64,000 nucleotides of DNA from Streptomyces cinnamoneus (lineage in GTDB: Bacteria > Actinomycetota > Actinomycetes > Streptomycetales > Streptomycetaceae), in assembly GCF_002939475.1 (NCBI RefSeq), contig NZ_PKFQ01000001.1, positions 6,197,001 to 6,261,000 on the forward strand. Reading direction: 5' to 3'. Of the stretch, positions 36,752 through 45,459 are shown in pieces (positions within the stretch are counted from its first letter, which is position 1; every line of letters begins with the position of its first letter). The position numbers were made by a program, and so were the translations under genes. The notes below the pieces were generated by a model, which saw only the letters and a list, made by a program, of their open reading frames with translations, ran no database searches and had not been told where the DNA came from.

Positions 36752-37612
36752 ATGTCCCGCACCCGCCGAGCCGTCGTCCTCACCCTCGGAGCCGCGCTCG
36801 CGGGCTCCTTCACCACTCCCGCCGTCGCCGAGTCGCGCCCCGTCGCCGAGACCGGCCGGGGCGGGCCCCCGCTGCGCAACGCCCACGCCCACAACGACTA
36901 CGCCCACCCGCACCCGCTCACCGACGCACTCGCGCACGGCTTCAACAGCGTGGAAGCCGACATCTGGCTGGTCGGCGACAAGTTGCTCGTCGCGCACGAC
37001 GCCTCCGGGCTCGACCCCCGCCGCACCCTGGAGGCCCTCTACCTCGACCCGCTGCTGCGCCGGGTCAGAGCCAACCACGGCCGCGTGTACGCCGGCCACG
37101 ACCTCTCCCTGCAACTGCTCATCGACATCAAGACCGCGGGGGACGCCACCTACCGCGCGCTGTCCCGGCACCTGCGCCCGTACCACTCGATGCTCAGCTC
37201 GTGCACCGGCGGCAGGGTCCACCGGGACGCGGTGACGGCCGTCGTCTCCGGCGACCGGGGAGCCCGCGCGCCCATGGCGGCGGAGCACGTGCGGCACGCC
37301 TTCTACGACGGCAGGCTCTCCGACCTCGGGGGGGCACCCGCCTCGTTCGCTCCGCTCGTCAGTGACGACTGGAGCCACACCTTCACCTGGCAGGGCGTGG
37401 GCCCCATGCCCGCACGAGAACGCGCCGCCCTCACGCGCATCGTCACCACCGCGCACGCCGAACGCCGGCACGTGCGCTTCTGGGCCACGCCCGACGTCCC
37501 GGGCCCCGCCCGCACCGCCCTGTGGCGCGAGCTGCTCGCCGCCGGGGTCGACTACCTCAACACGGACGACCTCGCGGGGCTGGAGGCGTTTCTCCGCGCA
37601 GCTCACCGATGA
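36752..37612 (+). CDS. Secreted PI-PLC/glycerophosphodiester phosphodiesterase-like protein
   Basis: This 286-residue protein has a signal peptide (MSRTRRAVVLTLGAALAGSF, cleavage after AVA) and a PLC-like TIM barrel. The catalytic region is NAHAHNDYAHPHPL with VEADIWL and LLVAHD, as in the AIM6/PI-PLC-GDPD group. It probably hydrolyses a phosphodiester outside the cell; the substrate is unknown. It is divergent from the NAGPA gene, and its last 56 bp overlap the convergent hypothetical gene at 37557. Confidence 0.8.
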   Translation: MSRTRRAVVLTLGAALAGSFTTPAVAESRPVAETGRGGPPLRNAHAHNDYAHPHPLTDALAHGFNSVEADIWLVGDKLLVAHDASGLDPRRTLEALYLDPLLRRVRANHGRVYAGHDLSLQLLIDIKTAGDATYRALSRHLRPYHSMLSSCTGGRVHRDAVTAVVSGDRGARAPMAAEHVRHAFYDGRLSDLGGAPASFAPLVSDDWSHTFTWQGVGPMPARERAALTRIVTTAHAERRHVRFWATPDVPGPARTALWRELLAAGVDYLNTDDLAGLEAFLRAAHR

Positions 37613-38054
37613 CGCGGCGCACTTCGGGGCCGGGGACCGACGGCAGGAGCAGGGCGACCGCGTGCACCAGCTTGCCGAGCAGGAAGGTGGTGTCCGGCGT
37701 GGCACGGACCAGCCTGCGCACCGTCTCCGCGTCTCCGCGCCACACCGATTCGAGCAGCACTGCGACATCCGGTGCGGCCTCCTCGTCCGTCTCGACCCAG
37801 CCGGCCTCCTCCGGCGCGCGCCGGGCGAGATGACGCAGCACCCGGTCGGCGGCTTCGGGGCGATACGCCTTGGCGACCGCCTCGTTGGCGACCCAGACGA
37901 GCGCGGCGACGAGGTCCCTGGTCTCCTCGGCAGCCATGTCCGAGGGCAGGGAGTCGTCGAACGAGCGCTGGTTGCCGTGCCGGAACGCCAGCAGGAGGCG
38001 CGCCGCCCGCGCTTTCGCCTCGGTGACCCGTATCTGGGTGATCTCCACAGTCAT
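37557..38054 (-). CDS. Hypothetical protein, helical
   Basis: This 165-residue soluble, charged protein is probably all-helical (AKARAARLLLAFRHGNQRSF; DLVAALVWVANEAVAKAY). It has no known motif that I recognise. ATG 38054 begins MTVEITQIRVTEAKARAAR. The tail overlaps the convergent PI-PLC-like gene by 56 bp, so the last 18 residues are doubly coded. Codon pattern is typical of the genome. Confidence 0.65.
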   Translation of the reverse strand: MTVEITQIRVTEAKARAARLLLAFRHGNQRSFDDSLPSDMAAEETRDLVAALVWVANEAVAKAYRPEAADRVLRHLARRAPEEAGWVETDEEAAPDVAVLLESVWRGDAETVRRLVRATPDTTFLLGKLVHAVALLLPSVPGPEVRRVIGELRGETPPAPRGRPC

Positions 38055-38198
38055 CCGTTAAATCGTACTGTCAGTGGATCTTCCCAGGGTTGCGCCACGC
38101 AGGCGCCAAAGCGGTGGAATGTCGCGGTCCTGAGCGAAGCGTGTAGCGGTCCGGTCATCGGGGCGGTCCCCGGGGCGCGGCCCGGGGACGCTGGCGCC

Positions 38199-38579
38199 AT
38201 GGCCACTCCACCCGGACCGCCGCCCGGATCCCCGTACGGACCGCCACCCGGCGGTTTCGGCCCCTCGCCGCCGCCATGGGCCCCGCAGCCGCCTCCCCGC
38301 CGGGGAGGCGGCCGGCGGGCCGGGGCCGCCGTGACGGCGGTGGTGGCGGTGGCCGGGGCCGCGCTGGGAGCGTTCCTGGTGATGGGTCACAAGGCCGACG
38401 GCAAGCCGGTGAAGAACGACTCGACCATCGGGCCCGTCAGCGCCGCACCGTCCTTCTCCCTGCCGAGCGGGCTGCCCTCCTCGCTGCCCAGCTCCCTGCC
38501 GTCCGGCTTCCCCTCCGGGCTGCCCACGAGCCTGCCCAGCCTGCCGGCGGGCCTGCCCACCGGCTGGCCCGGCTTCTAG
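38199..38579 (+). CDS. Proline-rich membrane-anchored protein with Ser-Leu-Pro repeats
   Basis: This 126-residue protein has a Pro/Gly-rich cytoplasmic N-terminus (residues 1-45), an Arg-rich stop (RRGGGRRAG), one membrane helix (AAVTAVVAVAGAALGAFLVMG) and an outside tail of imperfect SLPSGLPSSLPSS-type repeats. Type II topology follows from the positive-inside rule. Function unknown. A strong hairpin follows. Confidence 0.65.
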   Translation: MATPPGPPPGSPYGPPPGGFGPSPPPWAPQPPPRRGGGRRAGAAVTAVVAVAGAALGAFLVMGHKADGKPVKNDSTIGPVSAAPSFSLPSGLPSSLPSSLPSGFPSGLPTSLPSLPAGLPTGWPGF

Positions 38580-38594
38580 GCGATCCGGGAGTGC

Positions 38595-38636
38595 CCGGGG
38601 GCGCGGAAGCCGCACGGCTTCACACGGCGCCCCCGG
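38595..38636. terminator. Bidirectional nested hairpin terminator
   Basis: The outer stem is a perfect 10 bp (38595-38604 with 38627-38636). The loop contains a second hairpin, GAAGCC/GGCTTC. It lies between the convergent Pro-rich protein and SWIM genes. Confidence 0.7.
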
Positions 38637-38655
38637 AAGGGGCCGTGGCGAGGCG

Positions 38656-39924
38656 TCAGCTCTCCGCGAGCACGCCCGCGAGCGCCGCGGCCGGGTCGTG
38701 GTCGCCGGGGCCGGCCGGCTGCCAGCGGCCGCCCTCCTTGCGGTACGGCCACCAGCGCCCGTCGGGCCCGTAGCGCAGCTGTGCGCCCGTGCCGACGACC
38801 GTCCAGCGGTTGCGCACGGCCCGCAGCCGCGGGGCCTCGCCCTGCTCCCACGCGCCGGCCAGCCGTGCCCGGGCGCGCGCCAGGTCCGCGGGCTCCGGCT
38901 CCCCGTCCTCGTCCAGTACGGCCAGTGCCGCCGGGCCGCCGTGCCCCCAGGCCCGTACGGCCTGGGCCAGTTCCGCCCGTCCGTGGCCGCAGCCGGCCGC
39001 CAGCCGGTCGGCGACACGGCCGGGCGGGCCCGCCGCGGCGAGCCGTACCGCGTCCTGCCGCACCGTGAGCTCGACCGGGACGGGCGTCTCCTCGTGACCG
39101 GGTGCCAGGGCCTCGGACAGCATCTGGTGGGCCCGGGCCGCGGCAGCGGTGACCAGGAACTCCAGCGCCGGCACGTCGAGTCCGGGGGGCTCGGCCGAGG
39201 CGCCCGCCAGGACGGGGGCGCGGCCCGGGGCCTCCACCGCCGGCGGTGGAGCGGGCAGCTCCCGGACGACGGCGTGGGCCGCGAACACCTCGCGGGCCGG
39301 GACCCCCGCCGGCGCCTGCCGCGCGTGCGCGGTGGTACCGGCGGTGCCGCGCGCCTCCAACTCGCGCCGCAGCTCGCGCTCCCCACGGCCGCGTATCAGC
39401 AACAGCACGAACGGGTCCTCGTCCAGCAGCCGCGCCACCTGGTGGCACAGTGCCGCCGTGTGCGGGCAGTGGTCCCACGCCCCACAGGCGCACTCCGGTT
39501 CCAGGTCGCCGATGCCCGGCAGCAGGTCCACGCCCGCCGCGGCGGCGTCCTCGGCCAGATGCGGCGGCAGCGCGCGGTCCAGCAGGGCGGCCACGTGCCC
39601 GGCCCGGCCGGCCACCAGATCGAGGAGGCGGTCCCAGTCGGCGGCGGAGAGCCGCTGGACCACCACGTCGGAGCGCTGGGCCGTGCCGTCCCGGTCGCGT
39701 ACGAGGGCGGTGATCCGGCCGGGCCGTACGGTCACGGCGCCCACCGCGCCCGCGCGCGCGTGCCGCCGGCCGGCCTTCACCTGCTGGCCGTCCAGCGCGG
39801 AGTCCTCCAGCGCCGCCAGCCAGGCCCGGCCCCACTCGCTCTGTGCGAACCCCCGCCCCTGCACGGGCGGCAGGGCCGCGAAGGTGCGCTCGTCGTGCTC
39901 GTCGTGCTCGTTCACGGATGTCAT
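38656..39924 (-). CDS. SWIM zinc-finger protein, helicase partner
   Basis: This 422-residue protein has a central SWIM zinc finger: Cys145-x-Cys147, then Cys153-x-His155 (ECACGAWDHCPH). SWIM domains bind DNA or proteins and in bacteria are commonly encoded next to SNF2 helicases (for example YwqB with YwqA in Bacillus). The C-terminal part (about 270-422) is Ala/Arg-rich and ends with RYGPDGRWWPYRKEGGRWQP. The ATG overlaps the SNF2 stop by 4 bp, so the two are translationally coupled. Confidence 0.85.
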   Translation of the reverse strand: MTSVNEHDEHDERTFAALPPVQGRGFAQSEWGRAWLAALEDSALDGQQVKAGRRHARAGAVGAVTVRPGRITALVRDRDGTAQRSDVVVQRLSAADWDRLLDLVAGRAGHVAALLDRALPPHLAEDAAAAGVDLLPGIGDLEPECACGAWDHCPHTAALCHQVARLLDEDPFVLLLIRGRGERELRRELEARGTAGTTAHARQAPAGVPAREVFAAHAVVRELPAPPPAVEAPGRAPVLAGASAEPPGLDVPALEFLVTAAAARAHQMLSEALAPGHEETPVPVELTVRQDAVRLAAAGPPGRVADRLAAGCGHGRAELAQAVRAWGHGGPAALAVLDEDGEPEPADLARARARLAGAWEQGEAPRLRAVRNRWTVVGTGAQLRYGPDGRWWPYRKEGGRWQPAGPGDHDPAAALAGVLAES

Positions 39925-42875
39925 CGTCCGGTCCCCCTCAGTGCCACGAGTTCAGCCAGCTCGGCGTCGGTCAGCTCGGTCAGGGCGGCCTCGCCCGCGC
40001 CCAGCACGGCGTCGGCCAGCGCCTGCTTGCGGCTGAGCATCTCGGCGATCCGGTCCTCGATGGTGCCCTCGGTCACGAGGCGGTGGACCTGCACCGGCTG
40101 GGTCTGGCCGATGCGGTACGCGCGGTCGGTCGCCTGGGCCTCGACGGCCGGATTCCACCAGCGGTCGAAGTGCACGACGTGCCCGGCGCGGGTGAGGTTC
40201 AGGCCCGTGCCCGCCGCCTTGAGCGACAGCAGGAAGACCGGGACCTCGCCCGCCTGGAATCGGCGGACCATCTCCTCGCGCTGCGCCACCGGCGTGCCGC
40301 CGTGCAGGAACTGGGTGGGCACGCCCCGTGCGGCCAGATGGTCCTCCAGGAGCCGCGCCATCTGGACGTACTGCGTGAAGACCAGCACGCTCGCGCCCTC
40401 GGCGAGGATGGTCTCCAGCAGTTCGTCCAGCAGCTCGACCTTGCCGGAGCGGCCGGCGATGCGCGGGCCACCGGCCCGGGCGTCCTTCCGTCCGCTGCCC
40501 TTCGCGTCCTTGCCCTTGGTCCCGAGCTCCTTGAGGAACTGCGCGGGGTGGTTGCAGATCTGCTTCAGGCCGGTGAGCAGTTTGACGATGAGACCGCGCC
40601 GCTCCAGGCCGTCCGCCGCGGAGATCTCGGCGAGGATCTCCCGCACCACCGCCTCGTACAGGCCCGCCTGTTCCCGGGTGAGCGTGACCGCGTGGTCCGT
40701 CTCGGTCTTGGGCGGCAGCTCCGGCGCGATGCCGGGGTCGGACTTGCGGCGGCGGAGCAGGAACGGGCGCACGAGCGCCGACAGCCGCTCGGCCGCGGCG
40801 GGGTCGGCGCCGCCCTCGACGGCCTGTGCGTAGCGGCGCCGGAAGGCGTTGAGCGAGCCCAGCAGACCCGGTGTCGTCCAGTCGAGGATGGCCCACAGCT
40901 CGGACAGGTTGTTCTCGACCGGCGTGCCCGTGAGCGCGACCCGGGCCTTCGCCCCGATGGTGCGCAGCGCCTTGGCCGTCGCCGAGTACGGGTTCTTGAC
41001 GTGCTGTGCCTCGTCGGTGACGACCATGCCCCAGCCCGTCCCGGCCAGCCGCGGGGCGTCCAGGCGCATCGTGCCGTAGGTGGTGAGGACGAACTCGCCG
41101 TCCGCGACCCCGTCCAGGTTCCGCGACGAGCCGTGGAAGCGGCGCACCGGCGTACCGGGCGCGAAGCGCTCGATCTCGCGCTGCCAGTTGCCCATGAGGG
41201 AGGTGGGGCAGACGACCAGCGTCGGTCCGGCCGCGCCGGGCAGGGTCTGCCGGTGGAGGTGGAGGGCGATCAGGGTGACGGTCTTGCCGAGCCCCATGTC
41301 GTCGGCCAGGCAGCAGCCGAGGCCCAGGGAGGTCATCCGGCTCAGCCAGTCCAGGCCGCGCAGCTGGTAGTCGCGCAGGGTCGCGGCGAGCGCGGCGGGC
41401 GGCGCCACGGGCTCGCGGACGGCCTCGGGGTCGGCGATGGCGTCGCGCAGGGCCGCGAGCCGGCCGGTGGCCTCGACCTCGACGGTCTCGTCGCCGTCCC
41501 CCGCGAGAGCGCGGCCGGTGAGCGCCGCGCCCAGCGCCTCGACGGGCGACACCTTGCGGTCCCGCCGTTCGTGGGCGCGGCGGACGGCTTCGGGATCCAC
41601 GAGGACCCAGCGGTCCCGCAGGCGCACGGCGGGGCGGCTGGCCTCGGCGAGCCGGTCCAGTTCGGCCCTGGTCAGTTCGCGGTCGCCCACGGCGAAGCGC
41701 CAGCCGAAGGAGAGCAGCGCGTCGGCGGACAGCAGGGACGGCAGGCCCGACCGGCGGTCGGGCGCCGCCTCATCGTCGTCGTCCGGCGAGCCGACGACGG
41801 CGCGCGCGGTGAGCGTGCGGGCCAGCTCCTTCGGCCAGTGGACCTCGACGCCCGCCGCGTCCAGGGCCCGGGAACCGGCGCCGAGGAGTTCGCCTGCCTC
41901 GTCGTCTGCGAGGTCGATGGCGGCCGGGGCGGCCTCCGACAGCAGGGGGGAGAGGGCCGGCCAGGCGTGGGCGGCGCGGCGCAGCGCCAGCAGGGCGTTC
42001 ATCCGGGCGCCCCGGCCGAGCGCGGCGGCCACGGGCGAGGTGCCGGACCACACGTCGGCGGCGTCCGCGACGAGCGCCGGGTCGGCCAGACTGTGGAGCT
42101 GGAGGACGGCCCGGAAGCGTGGGTGGACGTCCTCGTCGTCCGGCTCGCCGGTGTCCGTGAGCGCGCCGTCGGGGCCGAGGACCTCGACGCGCAGGGAGAG
42201 CCGGACGCCCGCGTCGTGCCCGGCGGCGACGTCGGCGGCCCAGGCGCGCTGCTCGGGCAGACGCTGTGGCTCCGGCGCGGTGAAGGCGGGACCGCCGGTG
42301 GCGAGCGCGGCGGCGGGGGAGCGCGGCAGGCCGTCCGCGACGGCGTCCAGGAAGGCGCGCAGCAGCTGCTCCGGGTCGGGGAGCAGCAGCGGGTCGCTGT
42401 CCGGCAGCGGGACCGCGTGCGCGGCCGGCGGCATCGCGGCCGCCAGCTCCCGCACGCGGCGGAAGTCGTCGGGGGCGAGGGGGCCGACGCGCCAGGCGTC
42501 GTGGTCCGTGGCGGACAGGCCCGGCAGCAGCTTGCCCCGGGCGGCCAGTTGCAGGGCGAGGACGGCGGCGGATCCCCAGAAGGCCGCAGCCTCGTCGGCC
42601 CGCGCGGCCCGGGCGCGGGTGAGGACGGGCAGGGCATCGCGCACGGGCAGCACCCTGGCCCGCACGGTCCGGGTGCTGACGTCGGAGCCGTCCGGTACGG
42701 CGACGGTCAGCTCCTCGACGGCGTCCGTGGCGACGGGCGGGGTGCCGTCCGGCTGCCAGAAGGCGACGCGGCCGGTGCGGGCCGGGTCTCCGGGGAGGAA
42801 GGCCGCCGAGCAGTGGACGAGCCGGCGGAGGTCGGAGGGCGGTGCGACAGGGAGTGGTGTCACGGAGCTGCGCAT
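39921..42875 (-). CDS. SNF2/RapA-type DEAD/DEAH helicase
   Basis: This 984-residue protein has an N-terminal region of about 480 residues of the bacterial SNF2-associated type, then the two RecA-like lobes. Motif I is LADDMGLGKT (Lys531), motif II is VVTDEAQHVKNP (DEAQ rather than DEAH) and the C-terminal helicase lobe carries LVFTQYVQM, FLLSLKAAGTGLNLTRA and RAYRIGQTQPV. It is a putative double-stranded DNA translocase that remodels protein-DNA complexes. It forms an operon with the SWIM protein and is divergent from the desaturase. Confidence 0.9.
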   Translation of the reverse strand: MRSSVTPLPVAPPSDLRRLVHCSAAFLPGDPARTGRVAFWQPDGTPPVATDAVEELTVAVPDGSDVSTRTVRARVLPVRDALPVLTRARAARADEAAAFWGSAAVLALQLAARGKLLPGLSATDHDAWRVGPLAPDDFRRVRELAAAMPPAAHAVPLPDSDPLLLPDPEQLLRAFLDAVADGLPRSPAAALATGGPAFTAPEPQRLPEQRAWAADVAAGHDAGVRLSLRVEVLGPDGALTDTGEPDDEDVHPRFRAVLQLHSLADPALVADAADVWSGTSPVAAALGRGARMNALLALRRAAHAWPALSPLLSEAAPAAIDLADDEAGELLGAGSRALDAAGVEVHWPKELARTLTARAVVGSPDDDDEAAPDRRSGLPSLLSADALLSFGWRFAVGDRELTRAELDRLAEASRPAVRLRDRWVLVDPEAVRRAHERRDRKVSPVEALGAALTGRALAGDGDETVEVEATGRLAALRDAIADPEAVREPVAPPAALAATLRDYQLRGLDWLSRMTSLGLGCCLADDMGLGKTVTLIALHLHRQTLPGAAGPTLVVCPTSLMGNWQREIERFAPGTPVRRFHGSSRNLDGVADGEFVLTTYGTMRLDAPRLAGTGWGMVVTDEAQHVKNPYSATAKALRTIGAKARVALTGTPVENNLSELWAILDWTTPGLLGSLNAFRRRYAQAVEGGADPAAAERLSALVRPFLLRRRKSDPGIAPELPPKTETDHAVTLTREQAGLYEAVVREILAEISAADGLERRGLIVKLLTGLKQICNHPAQFLKELGTKGKDAKGSGRKDARAGGPRIAGRSGKVELLDELLETILAEGASVLVFTQYVQMARLLEDHLAARGVPTQFLHGGTPVAQREEMVRRFQAGEVPVFLLSLKAAGTGLNLTRAGHVVHFDRWWNPAVEAQATDRAYRIGQTQPVQVHRLVTEGTIEDRIAEMLSRKQALADAVLGAGEAALTELTDAELAELVALRGTGR

Positions 42876-43013
42876 TCCTCAAATTTGACTAGTCAGGGTC
42901 CGGAGCGCCCGAGGGTACAGGACGCGAAGGTCCGGCGAATGCCGCCGACGTGTGAGCCGCGCCACGTCCGCGCGGGGGTGTCGCCAGCCCCCCTGCCCGC
43001 TCGTGGGTCTGCC

Positions 43014-43054
43014 CCCCTGCGGGTCCGGGTGGTGCCGCCATGGTCCCGCAGGGG
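43014..43054. promoter_or_regulatory. Long inverted repeat in desaturase leader
   Basis: A perfect 10-bp inverted repeat (43014-43023, CCCCTGCGGG, with 43045-43054) with a 21-nt loop ends 58 bp upstream of the desaturase ATG. It might be an operator pair or an mRNA leader structure affecting desaturase expression. The rest of the 237-bp gap between the helicase and desaturase shows nothing I can name. Confidence 0.4.
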
Positions 43055-43112
43055 CCGCTCTCCGTACGTTTTCAGACGTCGCACCGCCCGCCGAGACCAC
43101 ACCGGAGACCCC

Positions 43113-44174
43113 ATGCCCCAGGCCACACCCGTCCGCGCGGAACCCGCCTCCGGCAGCGACTTCGCCCCGCTGCTGCGCCAGGTGCGCGCCGCCGGCCTGC
43201 TGGAGCGCCGCCGGGGCCGGTACGCGCTCACCGTCGTCACCAATCTGCTGGCGCTCGCCGCCACGGCCACGGGGATCGTGCTCACCGGGGACTCGTGGTG
43301 GACCCTGCTGCTCGCCCTGCCGGCCGCGGTGTTCTCGGCGCGCACCGCCTTCATCGGTCACGACAGCGGACACTCCCAGATAGCCGTCACCCGGCGTGCG
43401 AACCGTCTCCTCGGGCTCGTCCACGCCGACCTGCTGCTCGGCATGAGCTACGGCTGGTGGAACGACAAGCACAACCGCCACCACGCCAACCCCAACCACG
43501 TCGACAAGGACCCCGACGTCGGTGTCGGCGCGCTGGTGTGGACGCAGCGGCAGGCCGCCGCCCGGGCCGGCTTCACCCGCTGGCTCACCCGCCACCAGGC
43601 AGCACTGTTCTTCCCGCTGCTGCTGCTCGAAGGCGTCAACCTGAAGGTTTCGAGCCTGCTCGACCTCAAACGGCGGGAGGCGGGCGAACGCCGTCTCGAA
43701 GCGACGCTTCTCCTCCTCCACGCGGCCGGATACGCGACCCTGCTGCTGTCCTCGATGTCGCCGGGCAAGGCGCTCGCCTTCGGCCTGCTCCACCACGCCC
43801 TCTTCGGCCTCCACCTCGGCATGGTCTTCGCCCCCAACCACAAGGGCATGGAGATGCCCGACCCGGACGGCGAGCGCTGGGGGCACCTGCGCCGGCAGGT
43901 CCTCACCTCCCGCAACGTACGCGGCGGGCCGGTCACCGACTGGTTCATGGGCGGCCTGAACTACCAGATCGAGCACCATCTCTTCCCGAGCATGCCGCGC
44001 CCCCACCTGCGCCTGGCCCGCCCCCTGGTCCGCGCCCACTGCCGGACGTCCGGGCTGACGTACGCTGAAACCGGACTTATCGATTCCTATCGACAGGCGC
44101 TGCTCCACATGCATGAGGTGGGCGCCCCGCTGCGGGCCGCCCGGGGAACCGGGCAGGGCCTTGAGGCGTTGTGA
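43113..44174 (+). CDS. Membrane fatty acid (acyl-CoA/acyl-lipid) desaturase
   Basis: This 353-residue di-iron membrane desaturase has the three histidine boxes HDSGH, HNRHH and QIEHH in the standard spacing, with hydrophobic pairs between them. The QIEHH third box and the order of boxes match the linoleoyl-CoA/DesA3-like group (front-end or delta-9 type); no cytochrome b5 domain is fused. It introduces a double bond into fatty acyl chains and so tunes membrane fluidity. It is transcribed away from the helicase behind an inverted repeat. Confidence 0.88.
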   Translation: MPQATPVRAEPASGSDFAPLLRQVRAAGLLERRRGRYALTVVTNLLALAATATGIVLTGDSWWTLLLALPAAVFSARTAFIGHDSGHSQIAVTRRANRLLGLVHADLLLGMSYGWWNDKHNRHHANPNHVDKDPDVGVGALVWTQRQAAARAGFTRWLTRHQAALFFPLLLLEGVNLKVSSLLDLKRREAGERRLEATLLLLHAAGYATLLLSSMSPGKALAFGLLHHALFGLHLGMVFAPNHKGMEMPDPDGERWGHLRRQVLTSRNVRGGPVTDWFMGGLNYQIEHHLFPSMPRPHLRLARPLVRAHCRTSGLTYAETGLIDSYRQALLHMHEVGAPLRAARGTGQGLEAL

Positions 44175-44236
44175 CAGGCAGCTGTGACGGGCGGCGGCGG
44201 CAGGCGCCGCGCCGGCCGTCGCCAAGGAGGCACGCG

Positions 44237-44419
44237 ATGACCAACAGGACGAAGGTGGCCGTCGGCGGCGTGGCAGTGGGCGTGGTCCTGCTGTGGCTGC
44301 TGCCCTTCTGGGCCGCCCTGCTGGTGCTGATCGGGGTACCGGTCGGCGCGTATCTGCTGCTGGACCCCTCGCAGCGCAAGCGGCTGCGCAGGGCCTCCCG
44401 CAAGGAGCTGGGGCGCTAG
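44237..44419 (+). CDS. Small membrane protein
   Basis: This 60-residue protein has two hydrophobic segments (VAVGGVAVGVVLLWLLPFWA; ALLVLIGVPVGAYLLL) and a basic tail (SQRKRLRRASRKELGR). An excellent ribosome site (AAGGAGG) is 7 bp before ATG 44237. It follows the desaturase by 62 bp and may be co-transcribed, so a role at the membrane with the desaturase is possible but unproven. The 3' end overlaps the convergent gene by 4 bp. Confidence 0.7.
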   Translation: MTNRTKVAVGGVAVGVVLLWLLPFWAALLVLIGVPVGAYLLLDPSQRKRLRRASRKELGR

Positions 44420-45459
44420 CGGGCCCGGCCGGTGAAGGCGGGGGCCAGCGCCGCCGCCATCGCCACCTGGGGCCTGCCGGAGCCGTCGGCCGGGACCGTC
44501 CACAGGTCGGAGCCGTAGTCGCCGGGCAGTGAGTACACCAGGGTGTGCCCGTCCCGCCAGACCGCCTGGTCGTCGACGTTCCGCCGTTCGGCCGTGGCAC
44601 TCTCGCGCAGCGTCCGCAGATCCAGGACGTATAAGCGCCAGGGCGCGTCGGATGACGCGCCCTCGACGCGCTTCTTGTACGCGATACGGGTCCCGTCGGG
44701 GGAGAGGGACGGGCATTCGACGTTCTCGTGCAGGGCGCGCAGTGTCCGTGCCGTGCGGTCGCCGCTGACCAGATACGTCTTTCCGGCGGTCGCCACGGTC
44801 GCGTAGAAACGGGTGTCGTCGGCGAAGGTGACGCCCCAGACGTTGATGTCCGCCCTCTTGTACGGACGGTCGTCCACGAAGACCTGGTAGTCCTCCAGAT
44901 CGCGGTCCACGGTCCAGGTACGGGTGTCGACGACCGAGGTCCGGGTGGAGAACGCGGTCCCCGCGTACGAGTCGCCGCTGACGAAGACCGTCCACGCCAC
45001 GGAGCGCCCGTCGGGCGAGACGCGGGCCCGGGTGGGGACGCCCGCGAGGTCGTAGTGGCGCAGCTCCCGCAGGTGCGCGTCGAGGACGACGGCGCGGTAG
45101 GCCTCGCGGAGGCCGCCGCGCACGGCCTGGAGGCAGACGCCGGTGCCGCCGGCCGTGTGGAAGCGCAGGCACCGCACTCCGGACGCGGTGCGCGGGCCGG
45201 TGGGGTCGTCGGCGGCGACCGAGGCGATCTCGTCGCGGTGCGGGCCCCAGGCCATGTTGCGGAAGACGCCGCGGCCCGGCGCGTCCAGCGTGACCTTGCC
45301 GGAACGCACGGGTGGCCCGCCCGCCTGCTCCTGGTCCTTCTGCGCCGCCCGTCCGGCGGCGTGCAGCACGGCACCCACGGCGACGGCGGCGAGGACCAGT
45401 ACGGCGGCGAGCAGGACGAGCAGACGGTTCCTGCGACTGAGGACGTTCTCGCGGTTCAA
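44416..45459 (-). CDS. Membrane-anchored TolB-like beta-propeller protein
   Basis: This 347-residue protein has an N-terminal membrane anchor (RLLVLLAAVLVLAAVAVGAVL) and an outside domain with PD40/WD40-like repeats (VSPDGRSVAWTVF; LSPDGTRIAYKK; DLWTVPADGSGRP). It probably forms a beta-propeller scaffold with no evident catalysis. It starts with TTG, which overlaps the stop of the MFS gene (TTGA), so it is coupled to the transporter. Function unknown. Confidence 0.8.
   Translation of the reverse strand: MNRENVLSRRNRLLVLLAAVLVLAAVAVGAVLHAAGRAAQKDQEQAGGPPVRSGKVTLDAPGRGVFRNMAWGPHRDEIASVAADDPTGPRTASGVRCLRFHTAGGTGVCLQAVRGGLREAYRAVVLDAHLRELRHYDLAGVPTRARVSPDGRSVAWTVFVSGDSYAGTAFSTRTSVVDTRTWTVDRDLEDYQVFVDDRPYKRADINVWGVTFADDTRFYATVATAGKTYLVSGDRTARTLRALHENVECPSLSPDGTRIAYKKRVEGASSDAPWRLYVLDLRTLRESATAERRNVDDQAVWRDGHTLVYSLPGDYGSDLWTVPADGSGRPQVAMAAALAPAFTGRAR

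Noticed and set aside
39843..43112. Long upstream extension of the desaturase frame
   Set aside because: It is antisense to the SNF2 helicase; the desaturase starts at ATG 43113, just before its N-terminal region.
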